This document shows positions 17,981-26,784 of a DNA stretch of 64,000 bases, one piece after another. The DNA lies in contig NZ_CP071839.1 in the NCBI RefSeq assembly GCF_017526105.1, positions 8,346,001 through 8,410,000 of the forward strand, read 5' to 3'. The notes under the pieces were generated by a model. The model made no database searches. It saw nothing but the letters and a program-made list of their open reading frames with translations, and was not told where the DNA came from. Source of the DNA: Streptomyces cyanogenus. GTDB lineage: Bacteria > Actinomycetota > Actinomycetes > Streptomycetales > Streptomycetaceae. Both the position numbers and the translations under genes were made by a program. Positions within the stretch are counted from its first letter, which is position 1; each line of letters opens with the position of its first letter.

Positions 17981-18988
17981 TCAGCCCGTGCTGCAGGAGA
18001 CCGTCGGCCAGGTCCAGTTGCCGTTGGGCTGGATGGTCACGCCCCAGTTGTCGCCGTTGCCGTTGGGTTTGCCGACCAGTACCTGGCTGCTGGGATAGCC
18101 GGCGCTGACGTTCCAGGTCGAGAGGACCTTCGCCGGGGACGGCACGTTCATCGTGACCGTCCAGTTGCTGGAGCCGGAGACGGCGACGTTGAGGTTGTAC
18201 CGGTCGCCCCACTGCTGGCCGGCGGACAGCGTCGCGGTGCAGCCGCCACCGCCGCCTCCGCCCGAACCGGCGCCGTCCACCGTGATGTTGGAGCTGCCGC
18301 TGCTCTGGTACCCCTCGGTGGCGAGGATCATGTAGTAGTTGAAGCTGCCGAGGGGCATACCGGCGCGGGCCCACGCGTCGAAGTGGTTGCCGGTGGTGAT
18401 GGTGCCGCCGGTCCGCTTGGTCTGCCGGACGCTCCAGTACTGGTTGAAGGTCTTGTTGCCTTCGACGGAGGGGGCGTTGTAGCGAGTCGTCTGGTAGATG
18501 TCGTACGTGCCGCCGTCACTGGTGACCGTGCCCTTGTAGGTTCCGGTGGGCCGGTAGGTGCCCCAGTTGTCGACGATGTAGTACTCCACCAGCGGGTTCG
18601 AGGTCCACCCGTACAGCGCCAGGTAGGCGTTGCCGGACGGGTTGAAGGTGCCCGAGTAGGTCACGGCCCTGCGGCCGCCGTTGCTCCAGCCCTTGCCGGC
18701 GACGAAGTTGCCGGTGTTGCGCCAGGAGGTGCTGTAGTTGCCGCCGGAGCCCAGGTTCATGGACACCGTTCCCGGGGCGTCCGTCCAGAACGAGTAGTAG
18801 TAACCGTTGTTCGTCCCGGTCTGGTTGCTGGTGACGACCGTGTCCGCATGGGCGGTGCCGGGCAGCGTCAGCGCGGCCACGCCGACCAGCAGCATGGTGC
18901 AGGCACTGCTGACGAGCAGCCTGAAACGACCGAACCACCGTGAGCGGCCGGCCCACCGGCGCGCCGGGTGTGACAGTGCGTTCTTCAT
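17981..18988 (-). CDS. Secreted GH11 endo-1,4-beta-xylanase with CBM2-type domain
   Basis: 335 residues: signal peptide 1-49 (arginine-rich n-region with RRWAGRSR, hydrophobic core, cut after AHA), GH11 catalytic jelly-roll about 50-235, glycine linker 240-249 and a C-terminal carbohydrate-binding module 250-334 closed by C250 and C332. The catalytic glutamates are E135 in NPLVEYYIVD (nucleophile) and E225 in ILATEGYQSSG (acid/base). It hydrolyses xylan outside the cell. Length and architecture equal those of Streptomyces XlnB. GAGGAGG precedes the ATG at 18988 by about five bases. A palindrome in the upstream region (19060-19086) is a candidate operator. Confidence 0.95.
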   Translation of the reverse strand: MKNALSHPARRWAGRSRWFGRFRLLVSSACTMLLVGVAALTLPGTAHADTVVTSNQTGTNNGYYYSFWTDAPGTVSMNLGSGGNYSTSWRNTGNFVAGKGWSNGGRRAVTYSGTFNPSGNAYLALYGWTSNPLVEYYIVDNWGTYRPTGTYKGTVTSDGGTYDIYQTTRYNAPSVEGNKTFNQYWSVRQTKRTGGTITTGNHFDAWARAGMPLGSFNYYMILATEGYQSSGSSNITVDGAGSGGGGGGGCTATLSAGQQWGDRYNLNVAVSGSSNWTVTMNVPSPAKVLSTWNVSAGYPSSQVLVGKPNGNGDNWGVTIQPNGNWTWPTVSCSTG

Positions 18989-19059
18989 GCTTCCTCCTCG
19001 TCCTCGCGCTCTGGCCCCCGTCGACGGCGACAGTGTTGGGCGGCCCTGATGCACTGTCA

Positions 19060-19086
19060 ATGTTTTCGGCGATGATTCCGAAACAT
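19060..19086. promoter_or_regulatory. Inverted repeat upstream of the xylanase gene
   Basis: ATGTTTTCGG and CCGAAACAT face each other across eight bases, with one bulged T. It lies about 72-98 bases before the xylanase start in an AT-richer stretch, a position suited to an operator. TTTCGG/CCGAAA half-sites are the sort of sequence reported in Streptomyces xylanase promoters; the regulator is not encoded nearby. Confidence 0.4.
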
Positions 19087-19246
19087 CAGCCGGACCCGAC
19101 TTGCTGGTCTGACACAGAAATTCTCAGTTCAGAGCCGTATTTAGCCTGTACGGAGCGGCAGTCGATTCACTGGAGAGGCCGAGGAGGGGCTGCTGTGAGG
19201 GGGCTGCGATCCCGAATGTTTCGTAACTGAAAGCGACTTGAGTCGA

Positions 19247-20416
19247 TCAGTGGACGATCCGCAGCCGGCGCGGCCGCCGTGCCGCGGGTTCGGGCAGGCG
19301 CAGGGGTGTCAGGCCGGGGGTGATGCTGCCGAGCAGGGTGGCCCTTGAGGCCCCGGTGGCGCTGGGGTGGGTGCCGGGCAGGCCGTGGACCGTGAGAAAT
19401 CCCAGGACGGCGAAGGCGAGGGCCTCCTTGGCGTCGGAGGGCAGACCCAGGTCGTCACTGGGGCGTACCGGTACGCCGGGTAGCTCCTCGGCGATCAGGC
19501 GCATGAGCACCGGATTGCGGGTGCCGCCGCCGGAGGCGACGAGCTGGGTGACCCCGTGCGCACGGCAGGCGTCGGCCACGGTCACGGCGGTCAGCCGGGT
19601 CAGCGTGGCCAGTACGTCGTCGGGGGCGGGCGTGGGCGCGGCGTCGAGCGCCCGCTCCAGGTAGGGCAGGTGGAAGTGCTCCTTGCCGGTCGTCTTGGGG
19701 GCGGGCCTGCGGTAGTACGGGTCGTCCAGGAGAACGCGCAGCAGCTTGGGGCGTACCCGTCCGGCGGCGGCCCGGCGCCCGTCCGCGTCGTAGGCACAAC
19801 GGCCGTCGGTGAAGTGGTGGACGGCCGCGTCGAGCAGGGCGTTGGCGGGGCCGGTGTCGAAGGCCAGCGGCTCGGCGCCCGGCGCGAGGACGGTGACGTT
19901 GGCGATGCCGCCGAGGTTCAGCGCGGCGGGGGTGCCGGGCAGGCCCCGCAGCAGCAGGGTGTCGGTCATGCCGACGAGCGGCGCGCCCTGCCCGCCGGCC
20001 GCGACGTCCCTGCTGCGCAGATCGGAGACGACGGGAAGTCCGGTGGCCTCGGCGATCCAGGCCGGCTGGCCGAGCTGCAGCGTGCCGCGGACGATGCCGT
20101 CCTCGACCCAGTGGTGCACCGTCTGGCCGTGCGAGACCACGAGGTCCGCGGTGCCCGCGCACAGTTCGCGCAGGGCGCGCGCGGCCACCCCGGCGAAGGC
20201 CTGCCCGATACCGCTGTCCAGGGCGCAGACCGCCTGCGTGGTCGTGACCGCCGGCGGCAGGCAAGCGGCGACACGGGCGCGCAGCTCGTCCGCGTAGGGA
20301 ACGGAGAGGTGCCCGAGGGGCCGCAGAAGCAGGGTGTCGTCGTCCAGGGCGAGGTCGGCGGCGGCCGCCTCGATCGCGTCGTACGAGGTGCCTGACATCA
20401 GGCCGATCACCTGCAT
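19247..20416 (-). CDS. anmK: Anhydro-N-acetylmuramic acid kinase
   Basis: 389 residues, full length for AnmK. It opens with IGLMSGTSYDAIE, the family's ATP-binding signature (MSGTS), and contains VSHGQTVHHW, ALNLGGIANVT and DTGPANALLDAAV, all hallmark blocks. The enzyme opens and phosphorylates 1,6-anhydro-MurNAc released from peptidoglycan, giving MurNAc-6-phosphate for recycling through MurQ. No membrane segment. The ATG at 20416 is chosen because the signature begins at residue 2. It lies 86 bases downstream of a sodium:solute symporter gene on the same strand, suggesting uptake and phosphorylation of a cell-wall sugar. The usual companions murQ and nagZ are not in the window. Confidence 0.95.
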   Translation of the reverse strand: MQVIGLMSGTSYDAIEAAAADLALDDDTLLLRPLGHLSVPYADELRARVAACLPPAVTTTQAVCALDSGIGQAFAGVAARALRELCAGTADLVVSHGQTVHHWVEDGIVRGTLQLGQPAWIAEATGLPVVSDLRSRDVAAGGQGAPLVGMTDTLLLRGLPGTPAALNLGGIANVTVLAPGAEPLAFDTGPANALLDAAVHHFTDGRCAYDADGRRAAAGRVRPKLLRVLLDDPYYRRPAPKTTGKEHFHLPYLERALDAAPTPAPDDVLATLTRLTAVTVADACRAHGVTQLVASGGGTRNPVLMRLIAEELPGVPVRPSDDLGLPSDAKEALAFAVLGFLTVHGLPGTHPSATGASRATLLGSITPGLTPLRLPEPAARRPRRLRIVH

Positions 20417-20502
20417 GGCGCCGCCCGTTCGGCGGGCGCCGTGGACTGCGGCTGGGGCATGGTTCCTCCGGAGAGTCGGCCCGGCACGCGAGGCGCCGCC
20501 GG

Positions 20503-22098
20503 TCAGTTCGGGCGGGTGGCCGCCGTGACCCGGCCCTCGCCGGGATCCGGCTCGTCGGCGCCCACGCGGACCCCGGCCGGTTCGGGGGCGCGGTGCAGCA
20601 GGCTCATCAGGCTGCCGACGGCGAGGGTGACCGCCACACCGATCGGGACCAGCCACTGGGCGGCGATCGCGGTCGGGACGGTGGCGCCGGCCGTGGTGAC
20701 GTCGATCTTCACCGCGCGCACGATGTATGTCATCACCCCGACGGTCACCAGGAACGCCACGACGGAGTCGGCCTGGCCGGCGCGCCGCACGATGCGGCCC
20801 AGCAGGAACGCGCCGAGCAGGGCGCCGTAGGTGTAGCCGGCGATCGTCAGACCGGTGAGGTAGACGTTGCCGGTGCTGGTACTGAAGGCACACGCGAAGA
20901 CCGCCATCAGCGCCGCCCACACCAGGGTCATCACCCGGGCGAGCCTGAGCAGTGACGCCTCGGAGGGCCTCGTACGGAAGAAGCTGTGGACGATGTCGGC
21001 GACCGTCGAGTTCGACATGGAGTTCAGCGCCGAGGACAGCGAGCCCATGGCGGCGCCGAGGATGCCGGCCACGAGCAGACCGGAGATCACCACGGGCAGC
21101 CCGTGCAGGATGAAGTCCGGGTAGAGGTTGTCGGAGCTGCTCAGGCCCAGTTCCTTGAAGTTCCGGCCCTCGTTGTACGACCACAGCAGCGCGCCGACGA
21201 GCGAGAAGGCCGCGAACTGCAAGGCGACGAAGACACCCGAGGCGACCATGGCCTTCTGGCCGTCGCGCAGCGAGCGGGTGGCCAGGACGCGCTGGACGAT
21301 GAGCTGGTCGGAGCCGTGACTGGCCATGGCGAAGATCGCCCCGCCGACGATGGCGGTGGGCAGGGCGAACGGGCTGGTCAGGATGTGCGTGAGGGTGAAG
21401 TCGGTATCGAACAGCCGGAACTGGCCCGCGCCGAGGGCACGGGAGAAACCGGCACCGCCGACGTGCGCGGAGAGAACGGCGACGGCGAGGACCGCGCCGC
21501 CGAGGTACAGACCCATCTGGATGGCGTCGGTCCAGATGACCGCCTTGATGCCACCGAGATAGGTGTAGACGACCGTGATCAGGGTCAGCACCACGATGAT
21601 GACGCGGTAGCCCGCGTGCACGCCGAACTCGTCGAGCAGCAGCTTGATGGGGATCGCGGAGGCGAACAGCCGGACGCCTTCGGCCAGGAGCCGGGTGAAG
21701 ACGAAGGTGACCGAGGCCAGCCCCTGGAGTCCGGGCCCGAACCTGGTGCCCAGGTACTGATAGGCGCTGACGAAGCCGCCCCGTTTGTACAGGGGGATGA
21801 GTACGGTGGCCACGACAACGCGGCCGACGACGTACCCCAGGGCCAGCTCCACGTTGCCGAAACCCTGGCCGCTGTAGGCCCCGCCGGGCACGCTGATGAC
21901 GGTGAGCACGCTGGTCTCGGTGGCGACCACGGAGAACGAGACGGTCCACCACGGCATGCTGCTCTCGCCGACGAAGTAGTCCTTCGACGTCTTCTGCCGG
22001 CCGGCCAGACGGAGTCCGGTCACGGCGATCGCCACCAGGTAGACGACGATCACCACGAGGTCGAGTTGGCGCACACTCTCTCCGACTGCTGCTGTCAT
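20503..22098 (-). CDS. Sodium:solute symporter (SSS family)
   Basis: 531 residues with about thirteen membrane helices. The SSS signature region is seen as GGIKAVIWTDAIQMGLYLGGAVLAV, and QRVLATRSLRDGQKAMVASG follows in the usual cytoplasmic loop; SSALNSMSNSTVADI is the helix-8 sodium site (paired Ser/Thr). It imports a solute with Na+. Because the next gene is anmK, the likely solute is an amino sugar or anhydro-muropeptide sugar (inference). The ATG at 22098 begins with a short polar stretch before helix 1. A small inverted repeat lies 90-100 bases upstream. Confidence 0.92.
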   Translation of the reverse strand: MTAAVGESVRQLDLVVIVVYLVAIAVTGLRLAGRQKTSKDYFVGESSMPWWTVSFSVVATETSVLTVISVPGGAYSGQGFGNVELALGYVVGRVVVATVLIPLYKRGGFVSAYQYLGTRFGPGLQGLASVTFVFTRLLAEGVRLFASAIPIKLLLDEFGVHAGYRVIIVVLTLITVVYTYLGGIKAVIWTDAIQMGLYLGGAVLAVAVLSAHVGGAGFSRALGAGQFRLFDTDFTLTHILTSPFALPTAIVGGAIFAMASHGSDQLIVQRVLATRSLRDGQKAMVASGVFVALQFAAFSLVGALLWSYNEGRNFKELGLSSSDNLYPDFILHGLPVVISGLLVAGILGAAMGSLSSALNSMSNSTVADIVHSFFRTRPSEASLLRLARVMTLVWAALMAVFACAFSTSTGNVYLTGLTIAGYTYGALLGAFLLGRIVRRAGQADSVVAFLVTVGVMTYIVRAVKIDVTTAGATVPTAIAAQWLVPIGVAVTLAVGSLMSLLHRAPEPAGVRVGADEPDPGEGRVTAATRPN

Positions 22099-22105
22099 GC
22101 GGCAC

Positions 22106-22464
22106 GCCTTCGTGTCCAGGGACCCGGCACGTCGAACGGGCAGCGGCCGGATGACCGGTGGCCGGTGCGGATCACGGTGAGTATCAGAAGGCGAACCTTC
22201 GATGTCAACGAGTGACGATTCCCAGAGCGTCGCGTACGTTTGTGACGCTCCTTCCGGGTGTGGTTGCCGTGTCCCACCCCTTCAGGAGGGGGCACGCCAT
22301 GGCCGACCGGAACCTCCTGCTGCGCCGATTCACCGCCCCGACCGCGAGGTTCCCGATTTTCGGGTGCTCGGGCGCTCCGGTGGCGGGCGGGCAGAGTGGT
22401 GGCGGCTACCGTTTCGGACAATATGGGTATATCGCTCACGTGTGTGGTTCATGCGGGAGGTGCG
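22106..22464. promoter_or_regulatory. Divergent promoter region symporter / P450
   Basis: A 359-base non-coding interval between two divergent genes. It holds GAAGG-CGAA-CCTTC at 22187-22200, an inverted repeat close to the symporter promoter. An AT-rich stretch, AATATGGGTATAT near 22420-22432, lies about 35 bases before the P450 start and could be its -10 region. No small gene is convincing in any frame. Confidence 0.45.
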
Positions 22465-23694
22465 ATGAGTGAGCAGCCGGTCCTTCTTCCCTACGGCGAC
22501 CCCACCTTCCTCGCGGATCCCTTCCCGCTCTACCGGCAGCTGCGCGAGGACGGGCCGGTTCGGCGGGCTGTCATCGCCGGGGGGTTGGACGCCTGGCTGG
22601 TCACGCGCTACGAGGACGGACTGGCCGCGCTGTCCGACCCTCGGCTGAGCAGCGATGTCCGGGATGCCGCGGATCCCCGCCTCATCGAACTGCTGCCCGC
22701 ATTCGAGCGGGAGTCGATGACGAGCAACATGCTCCGATCCGACCCGCCCGACCACACCCGCCTGCGCCGCCTGGTCTCCAAGGCGTTCACCGCACGCCGC
22801 GTCGCCGAGCTGCGGCCCCGGATCCAGGAGATCACCGACCGCCTGCTCGACGCGGTGGTGCCGGCTGGCCGGGCCGAACTCGTGGCGGACTTCGCCCTGC
22901 CCCTGCCGGTCACCGTGATCAGCGAACTGCTCGGCGTCCCCGTGGACGACCGGCACGACTTCCAGCGGTGGACCGACGCCATGGTCCTGCGAGGGGAGCG
23001 GATGCCCGACCCGGCCGTCGTCAACGAGGCCTGGCAGCGGATGCGCGCCTACGTGACGGCGCACCTGGAAGCCAAGCGCGCCCGGCCGGGCGACGACCTG
23101 CTCAGCGCACTGATCAGCGCGCACGACGAGGAGCAGCGACTCAGCCAGGACGAGCTGATCGCCATGACCTTCCTGCTGCTGGTGGCCGGGTACATCACGA
23201 CGGTCAACCTGATCGGCGGCGGCATCGCCGCGCTGCTCGCCCACCCCGACCAGCTGACCCTCCTGCGGGATCACCCGGAACTGCTCCCCGACGCGGTCGA
23301 GGAGTTCCTCCGCTACGACGGCCCGGTCAACCCGGGCATCGCCCGGTTCGCCCGCGAGGACGTCGAGATCGCAGGCGTGCGGGTCCCGCGCGGCGCGACC
23401 GTTCTCATCGCGTCCGCGATCGCCGACCGTGATCCCGGCCGGTTCCCCGATCCCGACCGGCTGGACGTCACCCGGCGTGACAACGGCCACCTGGCCTTCG
23501 GACACGGTATCCACTACTGCCTGGGCGCACCGCTCGCCCGGCTGGAGGGCCAGATCGCCATCGGAACGGCACTGCGCCGCCTCCCGGACCTGGCCCTGGC
23601 CGTACCGCCGACGGAGCTGACCTGGCGGCCCGGAGGCCTGCGCGGTCCGGCGCAACTCCCCGTCATGTTCACCCCCGGCGGCCGAGCGGACTGA
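22465..23694 (+). CDS. Cytochrome P450 (CYP105/107-like)
   Basis: 409 residues, the usual size of soluble bacterial P450s. The haem ligand is C352 in FGHGIHYCLGAPLAR (FGxGxHxCLG). The I-helix motif is LLLVAGYITTVN (AGxxTT), the ExxR is EEFLRYD, and the K' region is PDRLDVTR. Substrate unknown; such enzymes hydroxylate small molecules and need ferredoxin and reductase, none of which are adjacent. GGGAGG lies four bases before the ATG at 22465. The next gene is 180 bases away with its own promoter, so it is likely monocistronic. Confidence 0.95.
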   Translation: MSEQPVLLPYGDPTFLADPFPLYRQLREDGPVRRAVIAGGLDAWLVTRYEDGLAALSDPRLSSDVRDAADPRLIELLPAFERESMTSNMLRSDPPDHTRLRRLVSKAFTARRVAELRPRIQEITDRLLDAVVPAGRAELVADFALPLPVTVISELLGVPVDDRHDFQRWTDAMVLRGERMPDPAVVNEAWQRMRAYVTAHLEAKRARPGDDLLSALISAHDEEQRLSQDELIAMTFLLLVAGYITTVNLIGGGIAALLAHPDQLTLLRDHPELLPDAVEEFLRYDGPVNPGIARFAREDVEIAGVRVPRGATVLIASAIADRDPGRFPDPDRLDVTRRDNGHLAFGHGIHYCLGAPLARLEGQIAIGTALRRLPDLALAVPPTELTWRPGGLRGPAQLPVMFTPGGRAD

Positions 23695-23811
23695 ACACCG
23701 GCAGGCGCCGCGCGCGTGCGCCGGATGTCGTACGGGGCCGCCGACCAGACCCCGCCCACGCCCCGGCCAGCCGGCTGACCTCTGCTTTCCGGGGACGTAC
23801 CGAAGCACATC

Positions 23812-23842
23812 TACTCAGCCGGGAGTTGAGTACACCGACTCA
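23812..23842. promoter_or_regulatory. Overlapping palindromes before the 23879 gene
   Basis: TACTCA and TGAGTA face each other across nine bases (23812-23832), and the second half is reused in TGAGT-ACACCG-ACTCA (23827-23842). Further on, TACCTT ends seven bases before the ATG at 23879, compatible with a -10 box of a leaderless transcript. The regulator is unknown. Confidence 0.4.
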
Positions 23843-23878
23843 TGATCACGCACCCGGCCGATGCCTACCTTGGCCTGC

Positions 23879-24487
23879 ATGAAGACGGATTCGACCCCCG
23901 CCGCCCCCACGACCCCGAGCGGTCCCCGCTGGATCACCGGCTGCACCTTCGCGGCGATCGCCGTGGTCGCCCTGCTGGCCTACGGTGCCATGGCGCTGGA
24001 CAACCTCCAAAAGGGGATGGACGGGTACGGCCAGATGGAACAGGACGGTCCGTCGGGCAACGAGTTCGAGCCCCTCGGTCCCGGCGAGACGGCCCGGTAC
24101 GAGGACGGCCTCGACGTCACGGTCAGTACGCCGCACCCGGAGGCCGGCGGGGTCTACACCTTCTCCGTGACCTATGAGAACGGCACCGATGACGAACTGC
24201 TCCCGGGCGGTGATTCAGCCGAAGACAGCGTCCTGGAGTACGGCCCCGCACCCCTGGTCGTACGCCCCGGCAAGCCCCGCGACGACTACGTCAGCGACTA
24301 CGACCTGACCGTGCTGGACCGGGAGAAGACCGCCTCCCTGCTCCTGCCCCCGCTGGCCGAGGGGGAGAAGCGAACCGTCCCCGTCCGCATCAAGCCGACC
24401 CGGGCCGGAATCCCCGTCACCGTCGAGGTGGCCGTACCCGACGCCGGCTACCGCGAGACGGCGTACTTCCAGCTCACCGCGAGCTGA
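23879..24487 (+). CDS. Membrane-anchored extracytoplasmic protein, unknown function
   Basis: 202 residues. One hydrophobic segment near the N-terminus (ITGCTFAAIAVVALLAYGAMAL, about residues 19-40) is followed by an extracytoplasmic beta-rich domain: EDGLDVTVSTPHPEAGG, VYTFSVTYENGTDDELLPG and a terminal VPVRIKPTRAGIPVTVEV. This is the pattern of Streptomyces DUF4352-like immunoglobulin-fold proteins. An upstream ATG at 23861 is in frame, but the one at 23879 fits a leaderless start and begins MKTDSTP. No clear ribosome site exists for either. Confidence 0.7.
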   Translation: MKTDSTPAAPTTPSGPRWITGCTFAAIAVVALLAYGAMALDNLQKGMDGYGQMEQDGPSGNEFEPLGPGETARYEDGLDVTVSTPHPEAGGVYTFSVTYENGTDDELLPGGDSAEDSVLEYGPAPLVVRPGKPRDDYVSDYDLTVLDREKTASLLLPPLAEGEKRTVPVRIKPTRAGIPVTVEVAVPDAGYRETAYFQLTAS

Positions 24488-24527
24488 TCCCCGCCGGCCA
24501 CGCAGCCGCACGGCCGGCACCGGCCTC

Positions 24528-24700
24528 ATGCCACCCCGGGCCGCCCCGTGGTCCCCCGTCTACAAGCGGTGGCTGCAGCTGATGCGCGACCGTGGGCCCC
24601 ACGTGCTCCGACGGGAGCTGGGGGACGGGTACGACGACTTCCTCGCCGATCTCCGCCAGGCCGCGTACGCCACGCTCCCCCCGGTCGAACCGCGCCGATG
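24528..24700 (+). other. Unidentified coding-like fragment
   Basis: From the ATG at 24528 about 57 codons have strong G/C preference at the third position and read APWSPVYKRWLQLMRD then LGDGYDDFLADLRQAAYA, clearly protein-like. Coding character fades near 24700, and the frame runs on antisense into the DMFase-like gene. It may be a truncated gene; I do not recognise the family and no ribosome site is evident. Confidence 0.3.
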
Positions 24701-24736
24701 CCCTCGCCCTTTCCCGACGCCACTGCACCCCTCGCC

Positions 24737-26323
24737 TCACGCCCGGACCTTGTACACCTCGCTGACGTTCGGGCGCGCCGCCGGCCGGTGCTTGGCGGCA
24801 GGGCCCTGGGCGAAGGCGCGCAGGACGTTCTCCGTCGTGCGGGTCACGAAGGTGCGGGTACGGGCGTCCATCCCGTGGTCGCGGCCGCCGTCGGGGGTGC
24901 CGGCCATGAGGGCCTCCACCCAGCGCATGGTGCCGGTGGCGAACACGCCCGCACCGCTCGCGGCCGTGTAGTAGGCCGAGTCGCTGTGGCTGCGGCGACC
25001 ACCGCACACCAAGGGGGAGTGGGCCGTTATCTCCAGCGGCTCGGGGACGGGCGCAGCAGGCGTGACCCGGTCGTACTCGACGCCGACGAGGTGGTCGAAC
25101 CCGTCGCCGGGCCGTACGCCCGTCCCTTCGTACAGCCAGTGGTCCGCCGCGTGGACGACGTACGGCGCGTCCGTCGGGTAGCCCTCGTACAGCACTCCCG
25201 TGAGCGACGACTCGGGATCCGGCACCGGCGCCTGGCGGAAGTCGGTGGTCACCAGGGCGGGGTGGGTGGTGTAGCAGGGGTCGTCGCGGACGGAGGACTT
25301 GTAGCAGACCACCGTGCGGTCCGGCCGCACTTCCCCCTGCTCCAGGCGGACCCGGCGGAAACAGGTGTTGGCGCCGAGGAAGAGCACGTTGGTCCCGGCG
25401 TCGCGGGCCTGTGTGACGTGCCGGCGCTGCTCCGAGGTCCAGTACTCGTCGTGCCCCAGACAGACGACCGCGGCCGCTCCGCGCAGGACCTCCGGGTCGC
25501 GGTGCACATCCGTCCCGGTGGTGTAGGCGAGGGGTATGCCGAGCCGTTCCGCCAGCACCACCGCCGCCCGTTCGTACACCATGAACTTCTCCGCGCCGTC
25601 GGCGTCGTAGGGCCGGTCGAAGCTGACGGCCAGGGAGCGGGTGGCGTACGCGCCGGAGGCACCGGCGTAGAGGCTGTACCCGCCCCAACGGTTGTAGGCC
25701 TGCCAGGTGGCCGGGGCGTGCATCAGGACCGTTCGGCCCGTGCCCTGCGTGGAGCGCACGATCAGCGGGACGTAGCGCTGGTGGCCGCTGTCCGCCTCCA
25801 GCCGCAGCAGATAGGCCCCTTCGGACCAGCCGGCTGTGCTGAACGTCAGCGTGCGCGGCCAGTCCGCGCGCACCGTGCGGGTGTCCGGCAGGAAGCGGGG
25901 CTCCGGCCGGACGCGGCCCCGTATGCGATCCGACGACCACACGAGCCGGGCCTGGGCTCCGCCGTGCCAGCCGATACGGAAGGCCGAGACCCGGAAGGAC
26001 GACGCGGTCGTCGAGACGTACAGGCCGCACTCCTCGCCCGGCGTCACACTCACCCGGTCGGCGTAGCCCGCCACGGCCGGAGCGGGACCGCGGGAGGTGA
26101 TACGCCAATCGGGTGTCCCCGGCCGGTCCCGTTCCGCTTCGGGCCGGTGGGAGACGGCCGCCTGGTGGGGGCCGCGCGGGGGAGCGGCCGCGTCACAGGC
26201 GGCGGCCGTCACCGAGGCGAGCCCGAGACCGGCACACGCGCCGACGAAGCGCCTGCGCCCCAGCCGCGGTACGTCCGCCGTCCCGTGTTCCGGCCCTCCT
26301 CGCCGGGCAGGACCCATGCCCAT
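24737..26323 (-). CDS. N,N-dimethylformamidase beta-subunit-like, Tat-exported lipoprotein
   Basis: 528 residues. The N-terminus has a twin-arginine signal (GRRRFVGACAGLGLASVTAAAC) ending in a lipobox-like AAAC, so it is probably exported folded and lipid-anchored. The mature part contains HAPATWQAYNRWGGYSLYAG, VCLGHDEYWTSEQR and NVLFLGANTCFRRVRLE, the conserved blocks of the DMFase large-subunit C-terminal family. That family includes formamide hydrolases, but Streptomyces members have no proven substrate. GGGAGG sits four bases before the ATG at 26323; a second ATG two codons on is possible. Monocistronic. Confidence 0.85.
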   Translation of the reverse strand: MGMGPARRGGPEHGTADVPRLGRRRFVGACAGLGLASVTAAACDAAAPPRGPHQAAVSHRPEAERDRPGTPDWRITSRGPAPAVAGYADRVSVTPGEECGLYVSTTASSFRVSAFRIGWHGGAQARLVWSSDRIRGRVRPEPRFLPDTRTVRADWPRTLTFSTAGWSEGAYLLRLEADSGHQRYVPLIVRSTQGTGRTVLMHAPATWQAYNRWGGYSLYAGASGAYATRSLAVSFDRPYDADGAEKFMVYERAAVVLAERLGIPLAYTTGTDVHRDPEVLRGAAAVVCLGHDEYWTSEQRRHVTQARDAGTNVLFLGANTCFRRVRLEQGEVRPDRTVVCYKSSVRDDPCYTTHPALVTTDFRQAPVPDPESSLTGVLYEGYPTDAPYVVHAADHWLYEGTGVRPGDGFDHLVGVEYDRVTPAAPVPEPLEITAHSPLVCGGRRSHSDSAYYTAASGAGVFATGTMRWVEALMAGTPDGGRDHGMDARTRTFVTRTTENVLRAFAQGPAAKHRPAARPNVSEVYKVRA

Positions 26324-26784
26324 AACGCCTCCCGTGTCTGGGCTCGCGCATCACCTGCTCTCCGGCCAAGGTGACACAGCAACGCGGGCGCCGCCCCGCT
26401 CTCGACCGCCGCGCGCCAGGGGGCACGGGCCGCATGGCCCGCACCACCACCCATCACCGTCCAGGCCGGCACCGGCGCGTACGAGGTCACCCGACGCCGA
26501 CCGGCGACGCAGAAGCCACGGCGACACAGATCCGGACCGGCCATCCACGTCGCCGCCGGCAGTTGGCGCTGCGAAGTCACCGCCAACGTCGCCGAGTTGG
26601 CAGACGAGCGGGAGGAGGACGGGTGCGGCCGGGTAGTCCGCAACGCTCCTCACCAGCTCCGGAAGGTCACCACCGCCGCTGGCGTGATCCACATCCAGGC
26701 TGACACGGGTGATCTGGCGGTCTTCCGCCGTACGATCTCGGTGGTTCGGATCAGACGGCGATCGTTCGGGCGGGTGATGTCGAG
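26324..26784. other. 461-base interval with a possible gene remnant
   Basis: On the plus strand about 26545-26788 one frame reads WRCEVTANVAELADEREED, then GRVVRNAPHQLRKVTTAAG and VIHIQADTGDL, which looks like protein with good third-position G/C. It has no start codon or ribosome site and runs into the start of the DUF6817 gene. I do not know the family. The rest of the interval shows no coding signal. Confidence 0.3.

Noticed and set aside
19247..22105. A 952-codon minus-strand frame covering anmK and the symporter
   Set aside because: Only the part from 20416 is anmK; the rest is an alternate frame of the symporter, which is read properly in another frame.
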